Assembly: GCA_017607445.1 (NCBI GenBank)
Contig: JAEVHH010000003.1
Location: 5,828,001-5,892,000 of the forward strand
Direction of reading: 5' to 3'
Origin: Histoplasma ohiense
Lineage: Eukaryota; Ascomycota; Eurotiomycetes; Onygenales; Ajellomycetaceae
Length of the DNA: 64,000 bases
The translations under genes and the position numbers were made by a program. The notes under the pieces were generated by a model. The model was not told where the DNA came from. It worked only from the letters and a program-made list of their open reading frames with translations, and made no database searches. Positions 34,847-47,160 of this stretch are shown here, in pieces (within the stretch, counting starts at the first letter, position 1; each line of letters opens with the position of its first letter).

Positions 34847-35446
34847 ATGGTCTGTGATAAGAGTATCTCTCATCAGAGAGCAATGCCAACAACTGCTGCT
34901 TTCTGCAAGACAGCATATGAGCAGCAAGTGGCAGAGTGGAAAGCAGTCTGAGCTCATCATCACAAGCAGCATTTCAATGCTCACTGTGCTGTGTGGAAGA
35001 TGCGCAACCCCCATTCTCATATGAAAAAAGTGAATAAGCAGAGTATGAAATTCAAAGTAACACTTTTTGATAATGCTAGATACTGATATGAAAGTAGAAG
35101 CTATTCATGAGATCTGTTATTATCAGAAGTCTGAGAATCTCATTTTCCTCAAAGCCACATTTGCATGTCTTGTCTGAGAGATTGATGAGAGAAAATATCA
35201 CTTTCAGCATTCTGCTCTCAATGCTCTCCAAGTTGCTGTGGAGACAACATTGATCACACTTTTTGAGTGTATGATATCATGTGAAAACAGATGTAACAAT
35301 ATCTCACTAATCATTTTATAGATGATCTTAAGATCATGATTCATCATGAGTGAATGACTCTCACTGTGAGGGATATTAGATTGGTGGTGGAGATCACTGA
35401 AGAATTGAGTAGTAATTTTTTTGATGATTATAGATTGAAAAAATAA
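34847..35446 (+). pseudogene. Histone H3-like gene, three exons, inside hAT island
   Basis: Exon 1 34847-35042, intron 35043-35097 (GTATGA ... TAG, 55 nt), exon 2 35098-35268, intron 35269-35321 (GTATGA, CACTAAT, ATAG, 53 nt), exon 3 35322-35446; both introns are phase 1, 163 codons. The C-terminal two thirds follow the H3 histone fold: AIHEICYYQKS (H3 LREIRRYQKS), an LV-stop-EI segment (LVREI), FQHSALNALQVAVE (FQSSA..ALQE..E), TLITLFE (YLVSLFED), IMIHHE-stop-MTLTVRDIRL (CAIHAKRVTI..KDIQL). The N-tail is long and unlike canonical H3, so it is an H3 variant. Three in-frame TGAs; two fall on arginines invariant in H3 (the Arg of LVREI and of AKRVTI), and His/Cys stand where H3 has Arg elsewhere, as CpG decay of CGN codons predicts. 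Nucleosome or centromere function is not shown. Confidence 0.8.
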
Positions 35447-35580
35447 GTTTTTTTTTTTTTTTTTTTTTTTCATTATTTTTTTTTTTACTGAAGATTTTTG
35501 TTTTTTTTTTTTATAATATTCTCAGTTGTTGTTTTTGTTTTTGTTTTTTAATTTTCAAAATGTCTACAGACATATAATGA
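35447..35580. other. Poly-T rich non-coding stretch
   Basis: Long T homopolymers at about 35450-35510 directly follow the histone-like frame. No coding feature seen. Confidence 0.6.
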
Positions 35581-35589
35581 TATTTCTGT

Positions 35590-35934
35590 TGTGACATCAA
35601 AAAGATAACAATATTTGGTAACACTCACATCATAATTAGCTATCATTCAGCATAAAGATATATGTATTATGTAATTATAGATAAATCATGGTTCTGTTTG
35701 ATTCTGTTTTGTAAAATGAGATCAAACAGAACTGTGACTCAGAAATCAAGATAAGAACAGTATTCAGAATCTAAATATTTCTCATAAACAGTGAAATGAG
35801 ATCAGAGCTATAATACAAACAGTGTAAAGTGACTGATTTGAAAAACAATATATGGGACCAGAACCAAAATATATGAGAATGGGACCAACGCTAAAATTGG
35901 TCATGGTTCCATGCACGGTCACACGGCCAGTCTA
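35590..35934. repeat. hAT-type terminus A, right-facing end
   Basis: It ends ACACGGCCAGTCTA, the inverted counterpart of 28657. Sub-terminal motifs are shared with the left arm. It lies inside about 150 bp of another hAT end (35957-36078), so the two termini are interleaved, not cleanly nested. Confidence 0.62.
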
Positions 35935-35956
35935 CTCATTTCACTCATGTTCTAAT

Positions 35957-36078
35957 AATTCTAGTCACTTTACACTCCCATTCTGATCCTGGTTCCACTG
36001 GAAATCACATCAAGAAATGGACTGGGATCAAATCAAATCAAATCAAACATGAAATTCATGATCCCACTGGCCAGTCTA
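35957..36078. repeat. hAT-type terminus B, right-facing end
   Basis: About 120 bp ending CCACTGGCCAGTCTA, an imperfect inverted copy of 30056-30165, including the tcaaatcaaatcaaa repeat and the motif tgatttccagtgg. A third copy of this end lies at 50450-50566. Immediately right of it begins an internal piece of a second hAT transposase. Confidence 0.7.
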
Positions 36079-36691
36079 AGTGGAAGAATGACAAATCTAT
36101 GTTGATATAGCTCAAACATACTACAATGACAACTATCAACAATATGAACAGAATAATACTCAAATTGAAGAGTCAATAGAGTATGATTCTTTGATTAGTA
36201 ACTTTTTTTTTATAATACTCACTGAGATATTGATATTAATCTATTACTAATATTGATTAAGAATTTGCATTCATTGATTGCTGCTGAAAATCTGAGCAAA
36301 CAAAATTCTTGCAACACTGAATTTGACTGCTATTTATATGATGATTCTGTTAATATCAAAGAAAAATCTATTTTAGATCTGTGAAGAATGATCAGTAGTC
36401 AGTACTCAACAGTAGCAATGATGACACACAATATTCTAACAACTTCATTGACAGAAGTTGATATGAAGAGAAAGTTTAACTCAAGTTGAGATATTTATCA
36501 CTATCACTGTAATCAATTGCAAGAAGAAACTGTAAAGAAATTGATGATGATTAAATATGGAAAAGAAAAAGAAATTATTGATAAGAATTCTATTGTGACA
36601 GAATTCTCTTTCAATGATATAGTGAAGAAAAAAATTGACTGTGATTGTATATAGTATTAATGAGCTTGTGAGTGTTATCAATAATCATTAC
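36079..36691 (+). pseudogene. hAT transposase C-terminal fragment, second copy
   Basis: Plus-strand copy of the transposase end: homologous to the reverse complement of about 30420-31010, including the hAT dimerisation region near 36300-36500. It starts inside the gene, so the 5' part is lost. At 36691 it is interrupted by a family II element; the hAT 3' end resumes at 50260. Confidence 0.78.
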
Positions 36692-37224
36692 TGTGATGAG
36701 TTAGTATTTATTAGTAATTAACTTACACAATCAACTCCTCTTCTGCATTCATTTGTTTCTGACTGTTGTGATCTCATGTAATTCTCAATGTTCTTCTGCT
36801 TTGTACTCTGTGCTTATATAGTTTCTAATAATTCTTCTGTGTAGCTCTTAACATTTTTCTGCTCTGTGCTCTGTGCTTATGTAGTTTTTAATGATTCTTT
36901 CATATAGCTTCTAATGTTCTCTCACTTTGTGTTTCACACTTATATAGTCTCTAACAATTCTTCTGTGTAGCTCTCAATGATTTCTCTGTCTCATACTTCA
37001 TGCTTGTGTAGTTTCTAATGATTTTTATGCATATTTTTTAATGTTCTTTCACTCTGCACTTCACTGTGAAGTGGCTTCTGATATTCTTCTATTTCAAACT
37101 TTTCTCTATAAGAACTCTCTTTGTACAATCTTTTTTTCTGATTTCTTTTCTCTTTCTTTTTTTAATCAATTTGTAATCTGTATTAGAATAGTGCTAGATC
37201 ATTAATTGAAGTATATCTGTTATA
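36692..37224 (+). repeat. Family II 5' LTR (533 bp)
   Basis: It begins TGTGATGAGTTAG and ends GTATATCTGTTATA; the last bases are TATA where other copies have TACA. The motif aatcaatttgtaa at 37164-37176 pairs with ttataaattgatt at 37225-37237 just outside the LTR, with one transition in the latter, supporting self-priming. Confidence 0.92.
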
Positions 37225-37724
37225 TTATAAATTGATTCTTCTGTGTTTAAAATCTGAGTGTTTTGTTATTAGTTCTTACATCTGAGTATGTTGTTATCAG
37301 TTCTTATGTCTGAGTGTGTTGTTTACAGATCTGAGTGTCTAGTCATTACAAAAGATCTCTTGTGAGTCTGAATGTCTCTATTGTTAGTTATATAGACTGT
37401 TGTGTCTAAGTGTCTGAGACATAATCAACTGTGTTCTACAAGATCTGAGTGTCTATGAACTGTAATGCTGTGAATAGTGTTCATGAAGAAGCTTGATCAA
37501 GCTTAGTACTGCAACACTGTGAATAGTGTCTGTGAGAGAACTGAATGTCTACAAGTATTTCTTTGTCTTTTTATTATTATTATTACATATTCTTAGATAT
37601 TGAAATGAACTATGAATAATTCTACAAACATCCACTGCATCTGAATGCAGTGGATGATAACTTAGATCTATAAAGCATTCTTCAGCAGCAGATGCTACAG
37701 ATAGCTGAATTGCAATAATGATTT

Positions 37725-38660
37725 ACTGAAATGAGCACTTTCACATTCACTGTTTCTTCTACATCCACATCTCATGAAAAGCTCTCAAAAGAGAAGCTTT
37801 CAATCCTTGACAAATATGAGAGAGACCTAGCACTCTACCTTGTATGGAAGTCAAAAATGAATGCCAAATTGAACATCAATGGACAAGCAATAGACTCACT
37901 ATCCAATCAAATGTGGTATATTTATAGCAGATTGAATGATGATGTGTTAGCAAAATTTCAACTCTGAATGAATCATTGTCAGAATCATCAGTGTATGTCA
38001 GAGCTAGTCTTTCAACAACTCAACTCTCTCTTTCTCAATTCTACACTTCAAGTCAAGATGTTGAACTGACTTAATCAAACTTATCAGATGAATATTGTAT
38101 TGACAATTTATCTTTCTGAATTTAATCACAAGCTTCTAGAAGCAGATGAGTAAGACTGAAACAATGCTGTCAAAATCAATATATTGTTCAAGAACTTGAA
38201 CTTTCAGTTGTATAATCAAAGTATAGAGTGTCTGAAACTCTCAACATACAGTGAATTCTGTGCTGATCTTCATCTGTTGAACAACAATCTGTCTCAGTTT
38301 CATATACTTCAAAATTGCAGAGAATTCTGCTGAACAAATGCATACACTTCAAACTGCTCTGCAGTATCCTCCACCTTCAAATCAGAATCAATGAACTGAG
38401 TCTCACATATAAATGCAAGTCATCTGAGAGTCTTCAATATCTCAGAGAAGAACATCACTGACTGAATTGTTAGAGAAATCTGTATATGCTGTGACAAGTC
38501 AGAGCACTTTATGAATCAATGTCTGAATGTGATTGCTCTAAGTAAATCCCTCACACATGTGAATGCTGTGTTGTCTGTGGACAGATAAGAACAGGGAAAA
38601 GACAAGCTCTCACTCTAAAATACAGATGAGAGCTCAAGAAGCAGAAAGCTAGCTGAAGAT
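37725..38660 (+). pseudogene. Family II gag (broken)
   Basis: 37731-37967 is open (Ser/Thr-rich start, then LDKYERDLALYLVWKSKM, a gag helix). The later part shows LNSLFLNSTLQVK and a CCHC knuckle near 38485-38525 (CICCDKSEHFMNQC, CX2CX4HX4C), which binds RNA in this family. Several TGA and TAA stops. Confidence 0.8.
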
Positions 38661-41376
38661 TCAAGCAGAAGATAAAAGTGAATGTAATTATAATCTCTAT
38701 CATTGTAAATAATCTAGTCAACATACAAGCAATGATAGACAGTGGTTTTCTTCATTACACTCTTATAGACACCCAGCTGATTGAGAAGTATAAGCTTCAG
38801 TGTATTCTCTTTTTCAAGTCATATAAACTCAGTGAATTTGATGACCTCAGAGAATCAGCCTCCTACAACATGGTAAGATTTAACATTGATATAGAAGAAC
38901 ATGAGAAAAAGAATATATACATATACAAAATACAAGACCTTGAGTATGATCTGATGCTTGATCTATCATGACTCACAGAATTTGGAACCTTGTTGAATAT
39001 ATGCAATCACTGTCTTATTTTCTCAGAAGATGACTGTGTTTATAAGAAGAATGTCAATAGAACTGCTGATCTCACTCAGATATCAGCAGAAGCATACAAA
39101 CTACTAATTCATCAAATGCATAAGAAGAAGAATGTTCAAGTGTTCACTGCTAGCATGACAGATATCAAAAAAGTGTTAGAAAAGTTAGAACTCAAAGATC
39201 TCAAGAAATTACACAAGAAATTATCTGAATTGTACAAAGACTTTGCAGACATGTTCAATGAGAAAGAAGCTGAAAAGCTTCCCTCTCACTGAGAATCTGA
39301 TATAGATCATATAATCAAACTCATCAAGAAAAATAATAAGAATCTGCAACTGCTCTGAAGTTCTCTCTACAGTATATTACACAACAAACTCCTCATTCTA
39401 CAAAAAACACTCAACAGATTACTGAACAAAGACTTCATTCATATTAGCAACTCATTCACCACAGCATCTGTACTGTTTGTGAAGAAATCAGAAGAAGGTT
39501 TATGATTCTGTGTTGACTACTGAGAACTCAACAAGATTACACAGAAGGACTGATATTCTCTTCCATTCATCAACAAAACATTTAAATAAATAGAAAAAGC
39601 AAAATGATTTACAAAGTTTGACATCTCTGCAGCCTTCTATAAAATAAAGATTAATGAAGATGATGAATGGCTAACTGCTTTTTGTATATATTATGAATTA
39701 TATGAATGAACAGTGACTCTCTTTGAATTAGTGAATGCTCTGAGTATGTTTCAGAAATACATTAACTGAGCTCTACAAGATCTGCTCAATGAGATCATCT
39801 CAGTGTATATAAATGATATTCTGATCTTCACTGATGAATTGCTCACTGAGCATTACAAGTATGTATGACAAGTGCTTGATCATCTACAAAAAGCTGAACT
39901 GTAAATGAATATTGACAAATGCAACTTTGAGATTAAGTCTACAATCTATCTAGAATTCATCATCAAAGCTGAAAAAGATGTACACATGGATTCTAAGAAG
40001 ATGGAAGCAATTCTCAACTGAGAGACATCAGTCTCAGTAAAAGAGATTAGAAGCTTTCTAGAATTCATCAACTTCTATCAAAGATTTATCAAGAACTTTT
40101 TCAATATTATACAATCACTGACAGATCTGATCTGAAAAGACACTGTATTTCAATGAACTGATGAAGCAGATGTAGCATTCAAAAAGCTGAAGTGTATATT
40201 TACAAACATCTCAATGCTGCAATCATTTGATTCAGATAAGCATATGATTCTTGAAACAGATGTCTTGAGTTATATAGTAGATGAAGCACTAATGCAATAT
40301 GATAACAAAGATGTTCTACAACTCTGTGTCTTTATCTTGAAAAAGATGTTATCTGCTGAATGCAACTATGAGATCTACAACAAGAAGCTTCTAGCAATCA
40401 TACAATGTCTTGAAGAATGAGAGTTCAAACTTATGAGTGTTGAGAAGTTTGAGATTGTTATCAATTATAAGAATTTAGAATACTTCACAATCACTTGTAA
40501 GCTCATCAAAAGACATATGCATTGATCATTGTTTCTTAGCTGTTTTTCATTCATAATTTGTTATTGATCTGAAGTAGAGAACACTCTTGTGAATGCTCTG
40601 TTTCATCAAGAACAAGATATATCATCTGATAACTTAGATAATAGATGAAAATATCAAGAGCATCAGTTAATTGACTCTGTAATTATAGAAAGTTCTATAC
40701 AATCAGATGAATCTCACATACATATCAATCAGTTCTGAGCTCAAGAACTCTTGCTTGAAGAACAATGAAGACTAGCAGCAGAAGCAGATGAATTCTGACA
40801 GCAAGCTGCTGAAGTCATACAAAGTAAAGCATCTCAATTCCCCACAGATGTATATTCAAGAATGAATATCTCAGCATATTCAATCAACAATGACAACTGT
40901 TTATACTTTTGAGATAGATGATGAGTCTCTGATTCAGAATCTCTACAAATATAGATCATGCAAGAAATTCATGATTTATCAATGACTGAGCACTCAGAAT
41001 GTGAAATTATGTACAACATTATCACTCAAGAATTCTACTAATCAGATATATTGAAGAATATACACTGGTTTGTACACAATTGTAATTGCTGTGACTCAGT
41101 GATGATATGATGTGAATACTGAAAAGAGATGCTGAAGTCTCTATCTATTCTCAATCAAACTTGATGTGATATAGCTATCAATTTTGTAGTTTTCTTACTC
41201 AAAAATGAAGATTCTACAAACATTCTAGTCATTGTTGACTGACTCAGTAAGAGTGTAATACTACAGCTCTGTGATAAGATGAATACTGAAGTAGTTGCAG
41301 ATGTCTTTGTTAGAAGCTCATTCTATTGTATACACAGTCTGTCTTCATTCATTGTGTCAGATAGAGACAGTCAATT

Positions 41377-41654
41377 TGTGAGGTGTAGTGACAGTGTGAA
41401 GAGTAACAGTAGAAGATAGTTTATAGTGTAACAGAGATAATAGTAATATATTGTAGAGTGTAATATAGTAGCATAATGTAGTGTAGTGTAGCATAGTGTA
41501 GCTAATCGCTAAGGAAGAAAAGAAAGAGAAAGAAGATGTGCGAAATACATACATCAATATATATATACATGTAGAAATAGCAGTAGCGAGAGTATAATGA
41601 AAAGAGGTAAGAATAAGCAAAGATAATAAGGAAATAATAAACAAGTGCATTACA
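41377..41654 (-). repeat. Family III 3' LTR (278 bp)
   Basis: Plus-strand TGTGAGGTGTAGTGACAG ... AAGTGCATTACA. The adjoining plus-strand run attgccccccttttttat is the purine tract on the minus strand (about 12 purines). Confidence 0.94.
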
Positions 41655-42014
41655 ATTGCCCCCCTTTTTTATAAGAGCTGCTCTCAGTGATTGTATAGAT
41701 TGCTTGCTAGTAGATAATTGCATTCCTGTATTGTAAGTTCTGCTTGTTGATAGCAGTATATCAATCGCGTCCTCTAGATAGCTTGTATATGCATTGTTAT
41801 TGATTTCCTAATGAGGTGGAATTGGTGGATTCTTTGGTTGCTAGAGATTGTGTGCAGAGAAGCAAAAAGAATTTCTTTTCTCTTGAAGATTTCTCTTCTC
41901 TTTTAACTTGACCATCATCAAAGCTCCTTGCCTTCCTGCCATGATTTTTCATCTCTAAAAAAATTTTTTTAATTTTTTATATTGTTGTTCTTCCTCCCTC
42001 TCTCTTTTATTGAA

Positions 42015-43160
42015 ATGAGCTTTCTCAGTTATTCTGATTTTAAGTAAGTTGTTTCTTGAATGCTTATTGTGTATTATTGTTGGTGTTTCTTGTCAGTGAT
42101 GTTATTAGTGTGGTCACATGCATCACTAGCTCATTTCTGTATAGTGTCATTCACTGTTTGCTTGTTATATTGCTCTAGGTTTAGCCCTAATCATATGATG
42201 CACAACAGTTGGATTCCATGCAAACATTGTGTCTCTAGACTTGAGGATGTTGATTTTTGATGTGCATTGAGATCAAATGCTTGGAAGTGTTGTGAGGCTT
42301 GTGTCTCTGCAGGAAAATTCTGCAAACTCATGAGTAATCCTCTTTAATTCTTATTTCCTTTTTCTTTTTCTTCAAATTTGCTTTTGGATAGATAGTAGTG
42401 CTCTTAGCAATGTTGATATACTGATAATGATGCTAGATGCATGATACACCTCTTCTGAGGCGCATTATGTGTGGGTGAGTGTTTATCTTTGCAGAGGTGG
42501 CAGTCAGAGAGGACATGATCAGCTACAAAAGTCACTTTCATCATTTAGTTAAACAATTGAACACATCTCACCTGGTGATGCTGTCTGCTAGGGGCAGGGC
42601 AGGAGCAAATACTCTATGATTTCAGCACTGAGCAGCAGCTGAGCCTGCAGAGATGCAGGTTTTGAAGACTGTGATTGTATCTGATTCTTTCAGAGCAGAG
42701 ATGTTAGAGGAAGAGAAGAATGTGAAGAAGGAGATTTTGAGAGTGATGAGCTCTGAAGACTCTGTGATGAAGAGATTGATTGAAGAGAGGTTGATGGAGA
42801 AGAAGTTGGCTGAAGAGTTGATGGAGAAGATTGTGAAGACACTGATGACTGCAGCAGTGTCTGTGATGCCTGCTTTCTTTGTCAATTTGTCACTGACATT
42901 GATAGAGCAGAGGGAGAGAGTGCTCTGAATGATGGAGAAGTGAGAGAAGAAGATGAAAGAAAATGTCTTTCTTCATCAGATATGCTGAAGAATGGATAGA
43001 TTGATGAAGAAAGAGAGATGTGAGAAGACAAATGTGTTGTGAAATAGGCATTTGTCTATACCTCTGCACCCAAAATGAGTGTCTGTAATATACAAGTACC
43101 AGAAGAAGTATTGAGTGAGGATGGCAGAGAGAAGAGATGAGAGAGATGATAGAAGAGAGA
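42015..43160 (+). pseudogene. Antisense Cys6 gene of family III (several exons)
   Basis: Exon a 42015-42043 (start MSFLSYSDF), intron 42044-42178 (GTAAGT ... CTCTAG), exon b 42179 to about 42331, then a further intron starting GTAATC and ending near 42430 at GCTAG. A coiled-coil exon begins near 42626 after TTTCAG, is open to 42928 (EEEKNVKKEIL ... KLAEELMEKIVK) and continues with TGAs to about 43160. The a-b junction keeps frame. Exon b carries CX2CX10CX9CX2CX6C (CKHC ... C ... CEAC ... C) with one TGA. The cysteine module again sits at an exon end, as in family I, but the rest of the protein is different. It runs against pol, between the chromodomain and the 3' LTR. Function unknown; intron limits after exon b are uncertain. 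Confidence 0.68.
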
Positions 43161-43499
43161 AGAGAAAGTGAGAGATGAGAGATATTGAGATGAGAATGAG
43201 TGGACTGAGAGTTTTTAGACTTTTCTTAGAACCTGTTTTCTTTGTTTTTTCCTTGCTTATATGTTTTATTTTTTGTATTTATTATACTCAAATTGAATTT
43301 TTTTCTTTTTCCCTTTTCTCTGATAAATCCTTCTAAAAAAAAATGCATTTTGATTGGAGTTTGGGTGAAATTTGCACTTCTAGTATTTTTAGATTTAAGA
43401 TTTGTGCTTCTAGCATCTTTTGACTTGATGTTTGCACTTTTGATGTTTGGAAGTATGTTGATTTTGTATTTGTCATTCATTTTCTTGTTTGAGGAAGAT

Positions 43500-46400
43500 T
43501 TCAAATGTCTGAGTGTTCAATATGTTTTCTTTTGATTTCCATGTATCATCACTAGGACCTCAACCTGTTCATCTCACAAGATATTCCAGAGGTTTGTTTT
43601 TTTGTTGTCATTTTTCAAGAATTTCTTCAACTTGATATTCTTCTTTGCTGTTGACAAGTTTCAGTTCTGATTCTGGTAGAGCTCCATTCCTGTGGTTGTA
43701 TGACTTCAATAAAGATATGTGGAATACAGAATGAATGCTTCTATATGAAGATGGCAGTTCTAGTTTGTACACTTGTTTTCCAATGATATCCAGAATCTTG
43801 AAAGATTCAACATATTTATGATCAAATTTGCAAACTGGGTGCAGCAATCAGAGATTTTTTGCATTGAGCATGATATAGTCATCTATTTTAAATTGTTGAG
43901 GCTTATGTTTTGCATCATAATAGATTTTCTGTGTTTGTCATGCCTTTTGTAGATTCTCAATGAGCTTATGATGTGTTTTCTTGATATGTTTCACACAGCT
44001 AGCAGCATGTATGATGACTGGTTGTGGTGGTTTGCTGACATTAATTTTCAAATCAGGTTGATATCCCATTAAGGCTTCCACAGGTGCCATTTCAGTAGAG
44101 ATATGTTGAGAGATATTGTAAACAAACTGCACTAGCAGTAGTCAGTGTGCCCAGTCATCTTGATGATAGTTGATAAAGCATCAGAGATAATATTCCAAGG
44201 TTTGATTTTGTTGTTCTGTTTGATCATCTGTTTGAGAGTGAAAGACTGTTGAAAGTTTCCAGCATGCATCTAGCATATAACAAAAGATGGACCAATAATG
44301 GCTTGTAAACAGCAAATCTTGATTGGATATATGGTTTTTGAATACTCTGTAAATTGTATAGAACTTGGTATAAATGATTTCCACTAGTTTGTTGACAGTA
44401 ATGTTTTTGATGCAAGGAATATAGATTGTAAACTTGATATATATATTCACAATCACTAAAATTGCATTGTAGATTTGATGGAGGAATGTAGAGGCTGGTA
44501 AGTCTGTAATAAAATTCATAGTAATGAACTCAAAAGGATTTGATGATAAGAGAATTGTACTCAATTCTCCATATTGTCTGTGCTGTTTTGACTTTACTCT
44601 TTGACAAATATCACAAGTGAATATATAATCTTTGACATCTCTGACTAGTTCATGTCAATAGTATTTGTTCTGAATGCTGTCTATGAACTTTTTTATACCA
44701 AAGTGACCCCTCTGTGGATCATCATAATTTGCACTGATAATTTCATCAATGAGTGTCTTTTGTTGAGAGACATATGTGTGATCATCAGCATGCAATATAT
44801 CATTCTTAGAAATTGTTCATAGCATATTTTCAGTGACAGTCATACTCTTCTCTTTTATCTTCTCTCTTTGCTCAGCAGCAAAAGAATCAATCTTCTGTGC
44901 TTTACTCAGAAATAAAATGAAGGATTCAGACATTTCTGTATATGCTGAGTCCTCAAGAATAGCCTTATTGACTGCAATCCAGGGCATATATTGCTCAACA
45001 CACAACAGAGAGAAAGAGTTTACATGAGAGATAGAAGACATTGATGTATGAAGCATTTTTTGCTCATTAAAAGAAGCATTTTACTCATTAGAGATCTGTG
45101 CACAGACTACATCAGAAGAAATATCATTTTGAAAAGAAGTATCAATTTCTCAGTCTAGTCTAACTCCATGTTTCAGCTTCTGTTGCAGGGTAGATAATAT
45201 AGTTTGATCATTATAGACCTCACTGTAGTCCATGTGACAACTGAGCTCATCAGCTGAATTCTTTGATTCAGAGCAGTGCAGTAATACAAAATCATAAATA
45301 GATAAAGCTTTCATTCATCTGATCTGATATCTGTTCAGTTTCTTAGTTGTCATAAAGTACTGCAGATTGGTATGATCAGATCAGACTTGAATTGAATACT
45401 GACTTCTCTTCAGATAGTGTCTTCAATTCTTAAATGCTGCTACAATAGTCAAGAGTTCTTTATCATGAGTATCATAACACATTTCCACATCAATCAACTT
45501 TCTTAATCAGAAGACAACTGAATGTCAGTGCTCATCATTCTGCAACTGTGACAGAATAGCAGTGACTGCAAAAGTGAACACATCAGATTTGATCTGAATA
45601 CACTGAGCTGGGTCAAAATAAGCTAATAGAGAAGCATGTATAAAGCATGATTTGAGCTCATCAAAAGCACTTTGAGCATCTTCTGTTCATATAAAAGTGG
45701 CTTTTCTTTCCCTCTTCTTGCTCTCTTTTGTAAGTTCAAATAATGGGGCTGCAATAGAGAAGAAAGACTTAATAAATCACTGATAGAAATTAGCAAAACC
45801 CAAGAAGAATTGAACCTCTTTAATTGATTTAGATGTAGATCATTTCAAAATAGTGGAGACTCTATCTGACTTCATCTTGACATCATTTGTATCTATAACA
45901 AATCTCAGAAATGAGATCTTGTCCACTTCAAATTCACACTTAGAGAGTTTTGTAAATAGATTCACACACTTGAGACATTCTAACATCTTAGTAACATGCA
46001 CTTTATGTTTCTGCTTTGAATTGGAGAATATGAGAATGTCGTCCAAATAGACAACACAACATATATCCAACAAATCAGACAAAGCATTGTTAATGTATGC
46101 TTGAAATGTTGCTGAAGCATTAGCTAGTTCAAATGGCATAACTACATATTCAAAATATTCATATCTCATTCTAAAGACTGTCTTTCAATGATCTTTTGCC
46201 ACTATAAGTATGCAGTGGTAGACATCTTGAAGGTCCAGCTTAGTGAATATCTTGGCTTTTGAAAGCCTATCAAGTAATTCACTTATTAGAGGTAGAGGAT
46301 ATTGATTCTTGATGATGATTCAATTTAATCCTTGATAGTCTACACAAAGATGGAGTTCATTATCTTTTTTGAGAACAAAGAGAATTGATGCACCAGCTGA

Positions 46401-47160
46401 GCTACTGAACAGTTATATCCACTCTTTATCTAATACATTTTTTAAATATTCTCTTAGGGTGGCTAACTCAGTTTCAGAGAGATTGTATATCAGCATAAAT
46501 AAAGATTGTGCATCAGACTCAAAATCTATACAGTGTTTCATCTCTTCTGATCTTTTCACACTTATAGCAGCTTCTTCTGAGAAGATATGCATGTATGGCA
46601 TGATATAATCAGATAGACCAGTTGGCAAGTCTGAATATACAGCTGAGAATATATATGAAGCATGCTTTGAGTTTTTTGAATGTTCTGTAGATAATACTAC
46701 AAGCATTTCTACTCTAGCTTCTGTGAGAACTTCAGCTAAGATATCTTGTTTCAAAATAATTTGAGACTGTTGTTCATCTTCAGAGCTTCTAAAGAAGAAT
46801 TGTTCATCTGATCAATCTATAAGAGGATTTGTTTGTCTTAATCAAAGAAATTCTAATACAAGATTGTAGTCCTTCATCTTCATTGCATGAAAGAAATGAG
46901 ATGTCTGCTGTGCATTACTCTTGTGATCAGTAACAGTAGTTGCAATGTTATACTCTTCAAAGAAGTGCATTATGCATTCATCAATTGACTTGATCATTTT
47001 GATTTTGCAGTGAGCAGCTTCTAGATTGTGATTCTTTGTTCAAAATTCATTGACACAGTTCACTTCTGATTCAGAGTCTACTAGTGCAAGCATTTTTTGC
47101 AGACTCTTAGATGTAGCAAGTTTCACTGTGACAGTGAAGCTTAAGATGTTTTTGTATTGA
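43500..47160 (-). pseudogene. Family III pol (protease to chromodomain)
   Basis: Chromodomain about 43520-43640 (EYQVEEILEK ... YLVR). The integrase C-terminus 43608-43847 is open. The core 44181-44564 is open with DFITDLP, SNQDLLFTS and TEQQNQTLE (candidate D, D, E). The H2C2 domain lies near 44600-44760 (CDICQ). RNase H about 45200-45560 has SDHTNLQ. RT 45840-46400 has an intact YLDDILIF box and the LCVDY-like region near 46345. The protease near 47080 reads LVDSES with Glu for Gly. This is the best preserved pol of the window, yet RT and RNase H still contain stops. Confidence 0.87.

Noticed and set aside
28657..35934. A single clean 7.3-kb hAT element carrying transposase and H3-like gene
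   Set aside because: Terminal repeats fit, but no target repeat was found and a type B end lies inside with its partner outside, so unity cannot be claimed.
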